Program-made: the position numbers and the translations under genes
Virus record (IMG/VR): IMGVR_UViG_3300025669_001026
Span: 1-64,000 of that record
Reading direction: 5' to 3' (one strand)
Source of the DNA: a virus
Length of the DNA stretch: 64,000 nt
Notes under the pieces: model-generated
Databases searched by the model: none
What the model saw: the letters and a program-made list of their open reading frames with translations, nothing else
Told to the model about the DNA's origin: nothing
Part shown: positions 33,701 through 41,432 of the stretch, piece by piece
Layout of the letters: each line of letters starts with the position of its first letter
Position numbering within the stretch: position 1 is the stretch's first letter

Positions 33701-34515
33701 CTGTCATAAGGCTTGCCAAGAGTGGCTTCTGTGGATACAGGGTCTAGTCGCATCGTTCCAAACGATTCTAAGAGCGCTTTAGCATCATCCGGACTCAGAG
33801 TCACGTAATTGGCTTTCGTGCCGTCAGAGGCTTCCTTGGGTAGTAGCTTTTGAAGATTACGTGTTACCATAGTTCCGGAACTTGCCAGCCTGTTGGTATT
33901 GAGCAATTCAGTGCCCCACATCTCCTCTATTTTCTTATCAGGGATACCCATGGATCTGAGAATAGGATAAAGCCTTGCATTGACATTACCCTTACGAATA
34001 TTAAATACACCAGTCTCTGGGTCGATCTCCATCTTAAACTGGGAACCTGTACCTTGTTCTACATTAACATGGGCCTCATATAATCCATTAGCCTTTACCC
34101 GCGAGTAAACACCCGGGTTTAGGCGCAGCACGTGTCCAATAGTCATCTCATGGCCATTACGGATATAAGTACCACGTGGAGTAATATAAGGAACATTAAG
34201 TAAAGTAACTTTCTTAGTCTGGCTTACTGGTTTGCCTGTGAGTTTATCGGTAAGTGTCCATCTACCCTTAAGTCTACGACCTAGGCTTCTACCTTTTAGG
34301 ATTGCTTCTTTCTGCTCCTTTAGGGAATAACTATCCGGGCCATCGTAATCCACTTCATCTACAGCTAGAGTATAATCATCATTCTCTAAAGGGAAACGTT
34401 GCGATACAGCAGCTTTGACATTATCCATTGTGGCGTTTCTTATGCCATCAAAATCTAAAATGTCATACCTGTACGTAGGTTGCTTCTTTAATTCCGATAA
34501 AAATGTTTGGGTCAT
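27778..34515 (-). CDS. RNA polymerase beta subunit fused to beta' N-terminal half, two inteins
   Basis: 2245-aa precursor; inteins at 524-947 and 1209-1566, mature length 1463. Beta motifs in order: MRLLMG|SKYATQALPLV, GSNYEDAIVISE (1074-1085), VGDKM|SNRYGSKGVVAEVVP, AYYYKLKHTAESK...SGRG, GYEGSKRLGGLET. Beta' motifs follow in the same frame: PPKYRPI, GRGTVTPNPALKLNQIGLP, RPVILNRAPSLHKF, and the catalytic FNMDFDGDAANFH (D2153, D2155, D2157), against cellular NADFDGDQM. It ends shortly after the active site; the rest of beta' is at 23190-26168. ATG overlaps the upstream stop. Mature total (2070 aa) is well below bacterial beta+beta'. Confidence 0.95.
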   Translation of the reverse strand: MTQTFLSELKKQPTYRYDILDFDGIRNATMDNVKAAVSQRFPLENDDYTLAVDEVDYDGPDSYSLKEQKEAILKGRSLGRRLKGRWTLTDKLTGKPVSQTKKVTLLNVPYITPRGTYIRNGHEMTIGHVLRLNPGVYSRVKANGLYEAHVNVEQGTGSQFKMEIDPETGVFNIRKGNVNARLYPILRSMGIPDKKIEEMWGTELLNTNRLASSGTMVTRNLQKLLPKEASDGTKANYVTLSPDDAKALLESFGTMRLDPVSTEATLGKPYDRVSPDMLLGTSDKLLRLAKGTSKADNRDSMQFQKVYGPAEIFAERIVKDGGRLGRALLWKATNKKNLDFMSSGALNAHVDGVFNESKLAQYIDGSSPFDAIDSATRITRLGEGGLSSQRLASDEMRLVQNSFKGYIDPIRSPESLAVGLQMFMTQNTRKGHDGLLYTQLFNPRTGKKEWVDSKTAATANIATSEYMDTKDPYIPLVGGERGVHIAPRKDVDYYLSDDNNMFSLGSNMVPFKGGVKGMRLLMGCLAPDTNIIIKKADNSIFYGHIENYEWHQGDQAHSVDQTTGKTTWRGVERLVPNYNKIDMLEVKLKSGRKLTTTVNHKWVTMSEQGTLEKITAQNLVMGTPIPREGWLDFPMEEGITSVTIGKGAKHNSFSGFEMELTEGVGYMLGLYTAEGWLQGDRGHGYGTTSWAVDRPELQKRLCAVLDDLDLKYKIRRNGADPHKKVVVNHSGFARWLHANLETGSYKKKVAGLILQAPLGCREGFIAGFFDGDGTVMDRRGYARLITGVRSYDLIEGLSNLFSTLQIDTVVRETTALDKPIYLLEVRSQHLHKVPVLTHNEKAKRMSTLKLWSGKKNIDYIPMYKDLHASVLQRSTRKEHFRHRAYVNQHTKQSLQERISSEECIWLDSEIRWDSVVGIKDVDPVAITYDLDLNDHTFSVGQGIFVHNSKYATQALPLVNREAALTRSADGTGTGSVERLAGKYTGAVQAPKAGVVKQVRKDKIIVEYIDGEQAEHELYDNFPANQKGYLRSHAEVKAGDTFKKGQALASSNYTANDGVFAGGLNLRTAFMNFKGSNYEDAIVISEAAAKRLTSEHMYNTKLPKEKHLSTDTKRYVNMFPGKYTADQFDKMDPNGMIKTGSVVDKGDPLILGIRENQPSPGTAGRRTFTDVSEKWEHDYPGVITDVVTGRENHTVFSRANVPMKVGDKMCYSEDTDLLTSKGWKNITTVTLADELATLDPDTKNIQYINPSALHSYDHSGSMHVVETTQVSLCVTEEHKHYAALRKGKEARWEYGLHKASDLYGKKYRLEKTGKWKGIHQDTFKLPPVVMGVGRTMKLVEGPEVSIEAYLTIMGIYLSDGNSVWQPSSGSYGFDISQTKGNNKYILQKAFTRLGVKWCEGSHSEKIRVYSKHWASYLKQFGKAPEKYIPDNILTLSPDLLAIFYEWFMFGDGHRTQAGHGITTVSSRLAGDWQRLCLHMGMSATVRLTDKGGPRIICGRNCFAKPSYTVSTYRYKNQPTINHGHAKTQKGQTEYWDENYSGKVYCPEMPFNHIVYTRRNGKTVWSGNSNRYGSKGVVAEVVPDNQMPLDKKGKPFEILMSPLSVVSRTNPAQLIEVAYGKIAQKRGKAIDLPAFMTEDAAEKAMADLKENGLSDTDDLLDPETGKTIPKVFNGMAYYYKLKHTAESKESGRGTAGYTMDNVPASGGYEGSKRLGGLETSALIGHSVMEVLKDAKIVKGQANDEFWRAFKFGKTPTMPGTPLVHSKFFEHLKGAGINVRKGKSSIDIFGMNNDDVGRLSQGRQVKSADTFETNTYRPIDGGLFGKDVFGPDGNQWGYIPLDEPIPNPVMADSLRRSLDMTLKDFEAVAEGRKELNGDTGGNALKKALGKIDLTREVKYAMEDIKRSTGTRRDNAIKKYRALASIKLQKMHPKDFMLDRIPVLPPKYRPITSVDGMTMVADANYLYKALIDANKDFKDAREQLPDDMLGDARAQIYRGFKAITGLHDPDGIKLQQKNVGGLLKWVFGKSSPKYGAFQRRVVGSAVDMVGRGTVTPNPALKLNQIGLPEEQAWNIYEPFVVKALIQGGYKATDAVKMTAEKHPAAYSLLQKAVEERPVILNRAPSLHKFSLMGFWPVLTKGSTIQVSPSIVGPFNMDFDGDAANFHVPVSRKAAQEVASKMMPEQNLLDIKDFKAHYKPMREYLQGLNIATRQKPGPPVKVFKSKADAKEAYRKGEIDVDDPIRIVDKS
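29818..30891 (-). other. Intein II in the beta part (358 aa)
   Basis: Residues 1209-1566. Cys1 (CYSEDTDLLTSKGW), block B SLCVTEEHKHYAAL, endonuclease-like LTIMGIYLSDGN and FYEWFMFGDGH, C-end GKVYCPEMPFNHIVYTRRNG...VWSGN then Ser +1. The penultimate residue is Gly rather than His, a known variant. It splits GDKM from the GNKG-type loop that carries the two substrate-binding lysines of beta. Confidence 0.9.
31675..32946 (-). other. Intein I in the beta part (424 aa)
   Basis: Residues 524-947. Cys1 (CLAPDTNIIIKKADNS), block B TTTVNHKWVTM, LAGLIDADG motifs MLGLYTAEGWL and FIAGFFDGDGTV, C-end ITYDLDLNDHTFSVGQGIFVHN then Ser +1. It lies in the RALMGANMQRQAVP-equivalent segment of beta. Confidence 0.93.
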
Positions 34516-35600
34516 AGTAATGCCATTGTTCTGTCCGACTTATCTTTGTTGAGACCTGAGACAGGCATGTCTACAGGGGTCTCTTCGATTTTGGACGGTA
34601 AACTATGGCTTACTGCTGATTGTGGGCTACCCAGGTGTTTGTTAAGGTTCTGTTCGAGCGCTGGTGCTATTGGAGCTATTGATATAGGAGTTTTACGCTG
34701 TTCTCTCATCTTTAACTCTTTAAGAGCCTGCTGCATTTCGCTGTACTCTGCTCTCTGTGGATCTTCTCCGTCGAAATATCGTTTCGTAAGTACACCACTA
34801 CTCGCTGCAACACTTAGCATAACTAATGCTGCCATAGATTTAATTGCATTTTTAGCTGAATCCTCAAGGGCTTGTTTAGGTATAGGAGATACCTGCCCGT
34901 CTGCGCTCATCTCTTGTCCAGGTGGTACAGGAGGTGGTAGCTCATCTGGATCTAGGCCCCGTGCTCTCATTAATTTAGTATAGTTGGCCTTATCTAATTT
35001 ATTACTAAGCTCATCAATGTCAGTGTCTAGTTCACTTTTACGATTACGCTCTAATATTTTATCAACACCTTGATATCCTATCATACCGCCGCCTATCATC
35101 ATGGATAAAGGAACTATAGCTTTGAGCCATGGGCTGATATCGACGCCGCCTGTATCAGGCTTGGGTTCTTCTTTGACAGCTTCTTCCGCAGACTTATCGA
35201 TGCCTATGCCCTGCTGGGCCTGCTCTTCTGCTAAATCATCTAAGTAGGGGTCTGGTGAGAATATAGGATTAGTAGCGCCTACGGTCGCCTCACGTGAGCC
35301 TGTTCTAAGTGTTTTGTCTAGCTCTTTATCCTGCGATGTATGCATGATGTACCGAGCCAATGCTGCTAGAGCCATAGCTGTACCACCTGTTGCCATACCA
35401 TGAAACAGATTCTTATCAAAAGATGCATTACCTGTAAAGGGTATTGGAGGGTTATCCCTATACTTAGCCTTCATATTCTCAATAAACTCGGGTATAAAGT
35501 ATTTAGAACCCGGCAGTACTGATGCCCACGGATTCAGTGCGAGATTCGCGAGTGTACCGGGAGTCATCTCTGATGTGGACTCGGCTTGTTTCTTTATCAT
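34512..35600 (-). CDS. Tagged membrane-like virion protein (362 aa)
   Basis: Starts MIKKQAES (K-Q-A tag). Hydrophobic segments near GGTAMALAALARYIM, IVPLSMMIGGGMIGY and SMAALVMLSVAAS suggest three membrane helices; Pro-rich linker DELPPPVPPGQE. Stop overlaps the RNA polymerase ATG, so the two are translationally coupled. Role unknown, perhaps an internal protein that accompanies the polymerase. Confidence 0.55.
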   Translation of the reverse strand: MIKKQAESTSEMTPGTLANLALNPWASVLPGSKYFIPEFIENMKAKYRDNPPIPFTGNASFDKNLFHGMATGGTAMALAALARYIMHTSQDKELDKTLRTGSREATVGATNPIFSPDPYLDDLAEEQAQQGIGIDKSAEEAVKEEPKPDTGGVDISPWLKAIVPLSMMIGGGMIGYQGVDKILERNRKSELDTDIDELSNKLDKANYTKLMRARGLDPDELPPPVPPGQEMSADGQVSPIPKQALEDSAKNAIKSMAALVMLSVAASSGVLTKRYFDGEDPQRAEYSEMQQALKELKMREQRKTPISIAPIAPALEQNLNKHLGSPQSAVSHSLPSKIEETPVDMPVSGLNKDKSDRTMALL

Positions 35601-35932
35601 TTTTCAGGTTCTCCCAGTGGACTGTACCAGTAGTCTATCCATCGTACTAAAGCTACCCAATGCTTTTCATCAGGTATGTACTCCATTTTCTCATAGGATT
35701 GTTGTGCGTGGCCATCCTGTATTTTTTGACATACTTCTTCATATTCTTTAAGCTGTTTCTCATCAGACAGCTCAAACCGTTTGACGTATAATACCGTGTT
35801 CAACTTCATGAAGTCTTCGGGCTTATCCGTCTTCTTCAGATTGATTGGAACACCTCTATATGGTATTCCCTCGAAGTCCCCTGTTATCTTGATAGATGTG
35901 GGTTCTTCTACCTCCTTAATTGTGTCACTCAT
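35597..35932 (-). CDS. Hypothetical protein (111 aa)
   Basis: Four-base overlaps with both neighbours. Acidic; beta-like start (SIKITGDFEGIPYRGVPINLK), helical middle (SDEKQLKEYEEVCQKIQDG), aromatic C-terminus (WVALVRWIDYWYSPLG). Family not recognised. Confidence 0.6.
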   Translation of the reverse strand: MSDTIKEVEEPTSIKITGDFEGIPYRGVPINLKKTDKPEDFMKLNTVLYVKRFELSDEKQLKEYEEVCQKIQDGHAQQSYEKMEYIPDEKHWVALVRWIDYWYSPLGEPEK

Positions 35933-36264
35933 ATATGTAAACTCTTAGGTTTGGGAGCCCCAGGTAAACTCTGTTCTTTTAACTGAGAGAGCTGTTCCTC
36001 GCGATTAGACCTCGACAGTTCACTCTGCAATTTATCCCGAAGGAAAGCTTTTTGTACGTTCTTAACATCTCTCTTACCTGGAGAGGTGAGTTTAGACGCG
36101 ACATAACCTCCGGTTCCTCCTGCTAGTGCAGCTAGAGCGAGCCCCATGGACATAGCCTGTCCTGAGAGTGCTTCTCCAGATGTATAAGCTATATATAAGG
36201 CTGCTAATGGATTAACCGCCTCTTTATGCATATAGTTACAATATTGTTCTATTGGTTTTGACAT
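35929..36264 (-). CDS. Tagged membrane-like protein (111 aa)
   Basis: N-terminus EQYCNYMHKEAVNPLAALYIAY matches the tag region of the 22916-23188 gene. Then a Gly/Ala hydrophobic helix (GLALAALAGGTGGYVASKL) and a basic, coiled C-terminus. Probably packaged and membrane-inserting (inference). Confidence 0.55.
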   Translation of the reverse strand: MSKPIEQYCNYMHKEAVNPLAALYIAYTSGEALSGQAMSMGLALAALAGGTGGYVASKLTSPGKRDVKNVQKAFLRDKLQSELSRSNREEQLSQLKEQSLPGAPKPKSLHI

Positions 36265-37104
36265 TTAAATTACTCCTGTATTCTTTAACATACCTGCTAA
36301 GGCACCTGTTGCTGACAGTGTTTGGGTGACTGCCTGTGGTGCACTTAATACTTTACCCATTGTATTGGCTAGAAGATAACCTGCGCCTGCTCCGAACCCG
36401 GCCCGTAGTGCGCCTCGTGCGAGATCCCCTGTGGAGATCATACCTGATTTACCTTCCCCAGCATTCTCAAATGGTTTGCTGGCATTGATCTTCTCTTTAC
36501 CATTAAGATACTTGTCTCCCCATATAAGGTCAAGCGAGTAATCAACAGGAATACCAGGATGGTCGTGTAAAGGATTCATATAAGCTGCATTGTAGCCTGC
36601 TTCTTTAGCCATCTGTTGCTTCTGAAGATAGTTAGGCGGTATCTTTGGGATAGCGTCCTTCCTCTTATTAAACTCGTCTGGAGACATCGTACCATCGTCA
36701 GGCCACTTGTGATCCCAGGTTAGAAGGCTCTTAAGCCCTCCACTGTCTGGCTGCACTGACTTAGGTACATAATTGTGTGCTAAAGACCCACCTGCTGCTA
36801 GTAAACCTAAGATAGTAGCTAGGCGACCTCTGAAGTCTCCTGCATTGTTTACCTTAGCTAATTCAGCTTGGATCTGTTCAGGTGACTGCCTTAGTAGTCT
36901 ACCTTTTAAATTTGTGAGCCCTCTAGCCATTGGTCTAGCCATGAAGTAAGCAGGCAAAGCAACAGCTGCTCCTGTGGCAAGTGCGGACCCTAGTGGATTC
37001 CCAGTCATCTTGCGCCATGTCTTAGGAATAGATGCTAAGTCGAATTTACCGACTTGGTCCAACATATCATCCACAAATGCTTCTTTTGCTAACCTATCAT
37101 CCAT
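36265..37104 (-). CDS. Tagged membrane-like protein (279 aa)
   Basis: Starts MDDRLAKEAFVDDM (KEA tag at residue 8). Hydrophobic segments GSALATGAAVALPAYFM, LATILGLLAAGGSLA and GFGAGAGYLLANTMG; central soluble domain with DHKWPDDG and DYSLDLIWGD. Coupled to both neighbours. Role unknown. Confidence 0.55.
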   Translation of the reverse strand: MDDRLAKEAFVDDMLDQVGKFDLASIPKTWRKMTGNPLGSALATGAAVALPAYFMARPMARGLTNLKGRLLRQSPEQIQAELAKVNNAGDFRGRLATILGLLAAGGSLAHNYVPKSVQPDSGGLKSLLTWDHKWPDDGTMSPDEFNKRKDAIPKIPPNYLQKQQMAKEAGYNAAYMNPLHDHPGIPVDYSLDLIWGDKYLNGKEKINASKPFENAGEGKSGMISTGDLARGALRAGFGAGAGYLLANTMGKVLSAPQAVTQTLSATGALAGMLKNTGVI

Positions 37105-37928
37105 TATGCTCTACCTCTGAAGTTATAGCCTCTAAAGTTTTTATTAGCCCACCACGGTGAGGGTGCTTGTGGTTGTTGCTGCTGTTGTTGGGCTTGTTGT
37201 TGCCCGCCTGACATCATGAGGGTTGTGAGTAATAGACCTAATCCACCTACGCCGATACCTGCTGCAATTAACCACTCTTTATTCTTAGCCCAGAAGGCTG
37301 CTAAAGCTTCTTGCTGCTGTTGCTTTACAGCGGCTGGTATATTGGCGGCTACTGACTTATCTACAATTCCTCTATTAATAGCACTTGAACCCCACGTACT
37401 GGGATTCCAGAGGGAGCCGGGTGTAAACCCTGCCTGCCGGGCTGCTTCTCCGTCAGGGTTGGCTTTGATATCTTTTAATAGGGCATCCATTTCCGTTGCT
37501 TTCCTATTCTGAGACCCTGTTGCCCATCCTAGAAACTTATCAAACGTGCTGTCTTCTTTTCCTAGGTGCTTGCCCATACGACTAGCAACGCCTGATGTGT
37601 ATCGTGACTGGGCGGGGGTTGTAAGTGAAACTTTGGATTGAGCTCTGAAGGGTTTATCAACACGGGCTACGCGTTCACGTTTTGCTTTGAGCTGGTCCAT
37701 AGAAAGACCTGCATCAGAAGATGATATAAGGTTTCCCTGTTCTCTGGCCTGGGCGGCCGATGGAGCAGCGCGCTGCATCTGCCACTGAGCCTTTGCTCTG
37801 CCTTTGAGGGCATCCAATGCACCCGGTTTATCATCACCATATATACCCTTAGCGGCTTTTATAGTGTCATCTGTGTAACCAGGTCCTGCCTGTTTATTCA
37901 TATATTCAACAAATTGAATGCTGTTCAT
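37104..37928 (-). CDS. Tagged protein with one membrane helix and poly-Gln tail (274 aa)
   Basis: Starts NSIQFVEYMNKQAGPG (tag-like). Basic, Ala/Gln-rich body, a single strong hydrophobic helix WLIAAGIGVGGLGLLLTTLM near the C-terminus, then a Gln-rich stretch and an RGYNFRGRA end. Likely internal virion protein. Confidence 0.55.
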   Translation of the reverse strand: MNSIQFVEYMNKQAGPGYTDDTIKAAKGIYGDDKPGALDALKGRAKAQWQMQRAAPSAAQAREQGNLISSSDAGLSMDQLKAKRERVARVDKPFRAQSKVSLTTPAQSRYTSGVASRMGKHLGKEDSTFDKFLGWATGSQNRKATEMDALLKDIKANPDGEAARQAGFTPGSLWNPSTWGSSAINRGIVDKSVAANIPAAVKQQQQEALAAFWAKNKEWLIAAGIGVGGLGLLLTTLMMSGGQQQAQQQQQQPQAPSPWWANKNFRGYNFRGRA

Positions 37929-37993
37929 AGTTTTACTCCTACATATTTATACTATTAATATAACCTCAGAAAGCACTATTGGCCATTCCGTGA

Positions 37994-39892
37994 TTACATA
38001 GCACCGCCGCCTTGTGACGCTTGTTGCTTAGCTTGGGCTAGGGCGTTTGATTTAACACCCTGCTCCATGTCTGATATCATTTGCTTAACTTGAGCGTGTA
38101 ATGTAGGATTGCTCTTCTTGAGATTAGTGAGCTCATTACGTCTAGTTGTTGGGTCCATAGACATAATCTGCTGAGCTGTCTGCTCAGCTTGTGCCATCAT
38201 ATCATCCATAGAAGGTGTACCACCGCCCATAGGAGCTGCTCCTGCTGGAGGCATAGGTGCTGCGCCTACTGGTCCGCCTGCAGGTGGTGCTCCACCTTCT
38301 GCGCCCGGAGGCATACCCATATTCTGAGCTGCTGCGTCTGGAGGAATAGTAGCCATCTGCTCCGTGAGCATCATAGTCTGTTCATCCTTCTTCTGTTCTT
38401 CGCGCATTAACTCGTTCATAATACGGTCTTCTTCGATGATCTGTTCGCGTTCACGGTCCATATCAATACCGAATGCTTTAAGGGCTGTACGGTTAGAGAT
38501 GACTTTAGCGCTAGCTAGATTAAGCTTAACTTGTTTACCCATTTCGTCTTCAACAATACTAGTACGTTCAAGTTTTCCGGTAATGTTACCTTCCCATCCC
38601 ATGATACGACCGCACTGGACTAGAAACCAACCTAACCAGTCGTCAAGCATAGTGGTATAATGCGTCCAAGTCTTTTCGAACATACGAAGAGAGATTGGAG
38701 GACCACTGCCTCCCATAGTGATAGACCCACGATAGAACTCTTGTGGAACACCCATACTAGTTAACAGTACGTCTTGTGCTCTGTCAATAAGTTCAACAGG
38801 TACCAGTGATTTAGCTTCTCCACCGATTGCCTGATATTCTAGAGGGAATGGTAATGTATGCCAAGAAGTCGGGTCCTGGCGATGCTGTTTGACCATACGT
38901 CTTACAGCTCCCATAAAGTTACCCATGTTATTAGATAACATAGGATCTGTTTTTGAAGCGCCCCCAGTTGTCGGAGGAGTCAGAACTCTGAATGGTACGA
39001 TGTAATCCATCGCAATCGCCTCATTAAATCTCTCAAGTATTTGGAGGTGAACAACTTGTGAGAAGTTAGACATAAACAGAGGTAAGCCCCAACCCTTCAA
39101 CATAGGGACAAGATTTGCTGCAGTATTACATTTTAGATGATAAAATGTTTCCTTATTAAACTTAAATGGCCTGTCGTTCTTAACAGACTCTATAAGTTCC
39201 CACGGCATAGAACGTATAAACACAGGGTCACCGTCCTTGATACGTCTTTTCTCTTCCGCCGGGATCTCATAGTAGTAATCGGATTCACCAGTGATAGAGC
39301 AATGTTTAATAGAAACATACTGAGGTGCCCATCTAATGATTTTAATTTTTGAATGCTTACTGACACCGCTGGCATCAATGCGTCTAAAGGTTTGTGCTTT
39401 CATTTTACACTGAGGACAGTCCCCTACAAAGCTATAATCTTTCCACTTGTAGTCTTCATCTAACTTCAGTGTTTCAAGAGGTCGGGATAGTCCACAATCT
39501 TTATTAGGACATACCAAGGACCGCCTTAACGGTACTGATACTGATGTGAAGCTGTTACCATAGGCGATTACATCATCACCTACCTGCCCAAGCTGGTCCA
39601 GTATATTCATCTGTTCCATTAGGAAGGTTTGGTATTTCTTACGTGTGTCATGGCTTAGGTCGTCCCCTGTCAGGTCTATGTCGTTAAGGAAGTAACGAAC
39701 ACATTTTTTAATGGCCTGAGAATAGATCCCATTACGTAACCATAGCCTGTCTGCCCAATAGAATACTTCCTGTACTGTGGATGGGTAGATAATGTTCGAG
39801 AAGCTCATGAACGGGTCAGGGAAGTCAATGATCCTGCTGTTCAACGGGAATTTAGTTGAGTACATCTTTGTTGTGTCTCCATAATTGTTCAC
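37994..39892 (-). CDS. Portal protein
   Basis: 632 aa. SVQEVFYWADRLWLRNGIYS and QAIKKCVRYFL near the start, a zinc-binding insertion (CPNKDC ... CPQCKMK), then the portal core pattern: YHLKCNTAANLVPMLKGWGLPLF, RFNEAIAMDYIVPFRVL, RAQDVLLTSMGVPQEFYRGS, FEKTWTHYTTMLDDWLGWFL. Met/Pro/Gly-rich tail. Forms the dodecameric DNA channel at one capsid vertex. GTG start at 39892 with GGAG close by; ATG at 39865 is the alternative. Heads the head-morphogenesis series. Confidence 0.85.
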   Translation of the reverse strand: MNNYGDTTKMYSTKFPLNSRIIDFPDPFMSFSNIIYPSTVQEVFYWADRLWLRNGIYSQAIKKCVRYFLNDIDLTGDDLSHDTRKKYQTFLMEQMNILDQLGQVGDDVIAYGNSFTSVSVPLRRSLVCPNKDCGLSRPLETLKLDEDYKWKDYSFVGDCPQCKMKAQTFRRIDASGVSKHSKIKIIRWAPQYVSIKHCSITGESDYYYEIPAEEKRRIKDGDPVFIRSMPWELIESVKNDRPFKFNKETFYHLKCNTAANLVPMLKGWGLPLFMSNFSQVVHLQILERFNEAIAMDYIVPFRVLTPPTTGGASKTDPMLSNNMGNFMGAVRRMVKQHRQDPTSWHTLPFPLEYQAIGGEAKSLVPVELIDRAQDVLLTSMGVPQEFYRGSITMGGSGPPISLRMFEKTWTHYTTMLDDWLGWFLVQCGRIMGWEGNITGKLERTSIVEDEMGKQVKLNLASAKVISNRTALKAFGIDMDREREQIIEEDRIMNELMREEQKKDEQTMMLTEQMATIPPDAAAQNMGMPPGAEGGAPPAGGPVGAAPMPPAGAAPMGGGTPSMDDMMAQAEQTAQQIMSMDPTTRRNELTNLKKSNPTLHAQVKQMISDMEQGVKSNALAQAKQQASQGGGAM

Positions 39893-40049
39893 TCATCTCC
39901 GCGGCAGCTTTAAGACCGAAGTCCGAGCCACTTGATGCAGTTTTCTCATGGGAGTGCGCATTGCACAGTGGGGGACTTGAGTCCTCTTCCGCCTCGTGCG
40001 AACAACCAGAGATTGAACAGATAATACGTTGTTTACTTATTTTTTCCAT
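39852..40049 (-). CDS. Small zinc-finger-like protein (65 aa)
   Basis: IICSISGCSHEAEE...PLCNAHSHEK has Cys/His spacing of a small treble-clef finger. Overlaps the portal start by 41 bases in another frame. Role unknown; perhaps portal-associated only by position. Confidence 0.5.
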   Translation of the reverse strand: MEKISKQRIICSISGCSHEAEEDSSPPLCNAHSHEKTASSGSDFGLKAAAEMSEQLWRHNKDVLN

Positions 40050-40079
40050 ACAGTACTATAGTTTAATACTCGGTTGTAT

Positions 40080-40835
40080 TCAACTACCGTCCTTTAATAA
40101 GACTATGACCTTCTCGGTCTTAGACAGTTTAAATGAGAGTCCCGCATTAATAACAGGTTGAGTCCGTTTACTGCTCTTCTCCTGCCACTCCATTAGGATG
40201 CTTACATCATCAGCAATAGGTGGGTTATAATTGAAAGCACTGTTAGTATCTTGTACCAGTGCTACACAAAGCTCACCATCTACTACTTTCTGGAAAGGAG
40301 CGGATACTTCACCAAAGGGACCGGTAAATGTAACCGATGTATATTCGCCTTTGGTATCTGTTATGATACCATCAGTAGGTATACTGGATGACTTAGGTGG
40401 TTCGTTCTGGGGAGGTGCTACACGTTGTTGCATAACCATCTCCTTCATCATCCTCATCATCTCTAAGTTAGGATCAATCGGAGTAGTAGCCACTGGGTGC
40501 ACTGATGAGATTGAGTCAGGCTGCTTAATGCCGGCTCTTGTGGGTGGCACAGGCAATGAGGGGTCCTGAATAGGGTCACCGCCTAGAGATGGTGCTACAA
40601 ACCCAATACTTGGTTCTTCTTCTACTAGTTCCGGGTGTTTAATGTTAGTAAGCTCTGATTCCTGTACCAGTCGCTCGCCTTCAAACTTACGGTACTTGAT
40701 AGCAGGGTAAGGGTCTTTGACTCCTTCAATGCCTCCAGTACGGCTAGTGTGCGGTAGTATGGTCTCCTTGACCTTATCAATGTATTCATATGACTCCGCT
40801 TCCTTCTCTTCTACTAATGCTCTGTCATTGGCCAT
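40080..40835 (-). CDS. Hypothetical protein (251 aa)
   Basis: Pro-rich, flexible middle (GDPIQDPSLPVPPTRAG), Met-rich helix (LEMMRMMKEMVMQQR), and a C-terminal beta domain (GEYTSVTFTGPFGEVSAPFQKV, CVALVQDTNSAFNYNPPIAD). N-terminal EKEAESY is tag-like. No family recognised. One-base overlap with the upstream gene. Confidence 0.55.
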   Translation of the reverse strand: MANDRALVEEKEAESYEYIDKVKETILPHTSRTGGIEGVKDPYPAIKYRKFEGERLVQESELTNIKHPELVEEEPSIGFVAPSLGGDPIQDPSLPVPPTRAGIKQPDSISSVHPVATTPIDPNLEMMRMMKEMVMQQRVAPPQNEPPKSSSIPTDGIITDTKGEYTSVTFTGPFGEVSAPFQKVVDGELCVALVQDTNSAFNYNPPIADDVSILMEWQEKSSKRTQPVINAGLSFKLSKTEKVIVLLKDGS

Positions 40836-41431
40836 TATTTACCTCGTTTTGCTGCTTTCATTATCTTATTAGCACGTTTGGTATCGTATGTGCACTCAAC
40901 CCCGTTGGCTACCTCATTACGCTTTTGCTGCATAAGGATGGAGCTTGAGACTATCTTAAGTTCCACACCCAGCGCAATATCGTCCGAACGTTCTCCTCTA
41001 GAAGGAGCCGGTGGTGGTACTGCTACATCGCCTGTAAAGTGGCTATCCATGTAGTATAGCTTACGGTCCGTGGATATTAAGGTCTTCTTTGTCTTAGTAT
41101 CATAAACCAGGTCATTGACTCTTACCGCGAATAACATGTAATCACGCTTCTCCCACTGATTAAATATATGATACGGAATAAGATCGACTTGTGCCATAGT
41201 ATAGTAACCCATGCTACCTTCCTTAAGTGCATTGGGTATCTCTTCGTTCTTCATCATAGCTACATCGTCCTCAAGTAGTATGTATTCGCCATCAACAGGC
41301 TCTGCTGTTAATACATACATACACTTATCACGCGTGCGTCCTAGCATAGGCATGCACCCACCCTCCTGTGTGACCAAACTGTGTGCTGTTAGATAGAATC
41401 CGCTTCTAAATGGTAATGGTACTTCTTTCAT
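40835..41431 (-). CDS. Hypothetical protein (198 aa)
   Basis: Beta-rich N-terminus (YILLEDDVAMMKNEEI, MLFAVRVNDLVYDTKTKK, RKLYYMDSHFTGDVAVPPPAP), basic C-terminus (KRANKIMKAAKRGK). Starts two bases after the dNMP kinase stop. No family recognised. Confidence 0.55.
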   Translation of the reverse strand: MKEVPLPFRSGFYLTAHSLVTQEGGCMPMLGRTRDKCMYVLTAEPVDGEYILLEDDVAMMKNEEIPNALKEGSMGYYTMAQVDLIPYHIFNQWEKRDYMLFAVRVNDLVYDTKTKKTLISTDRKLYYMDSHFTGDVAVPPPAPSRGERSDDIALGVELKIVSSSILMQQKRNEVANGVECTYDTKRANKIMKAAKRGK

Positions 41432-41432
41432 A

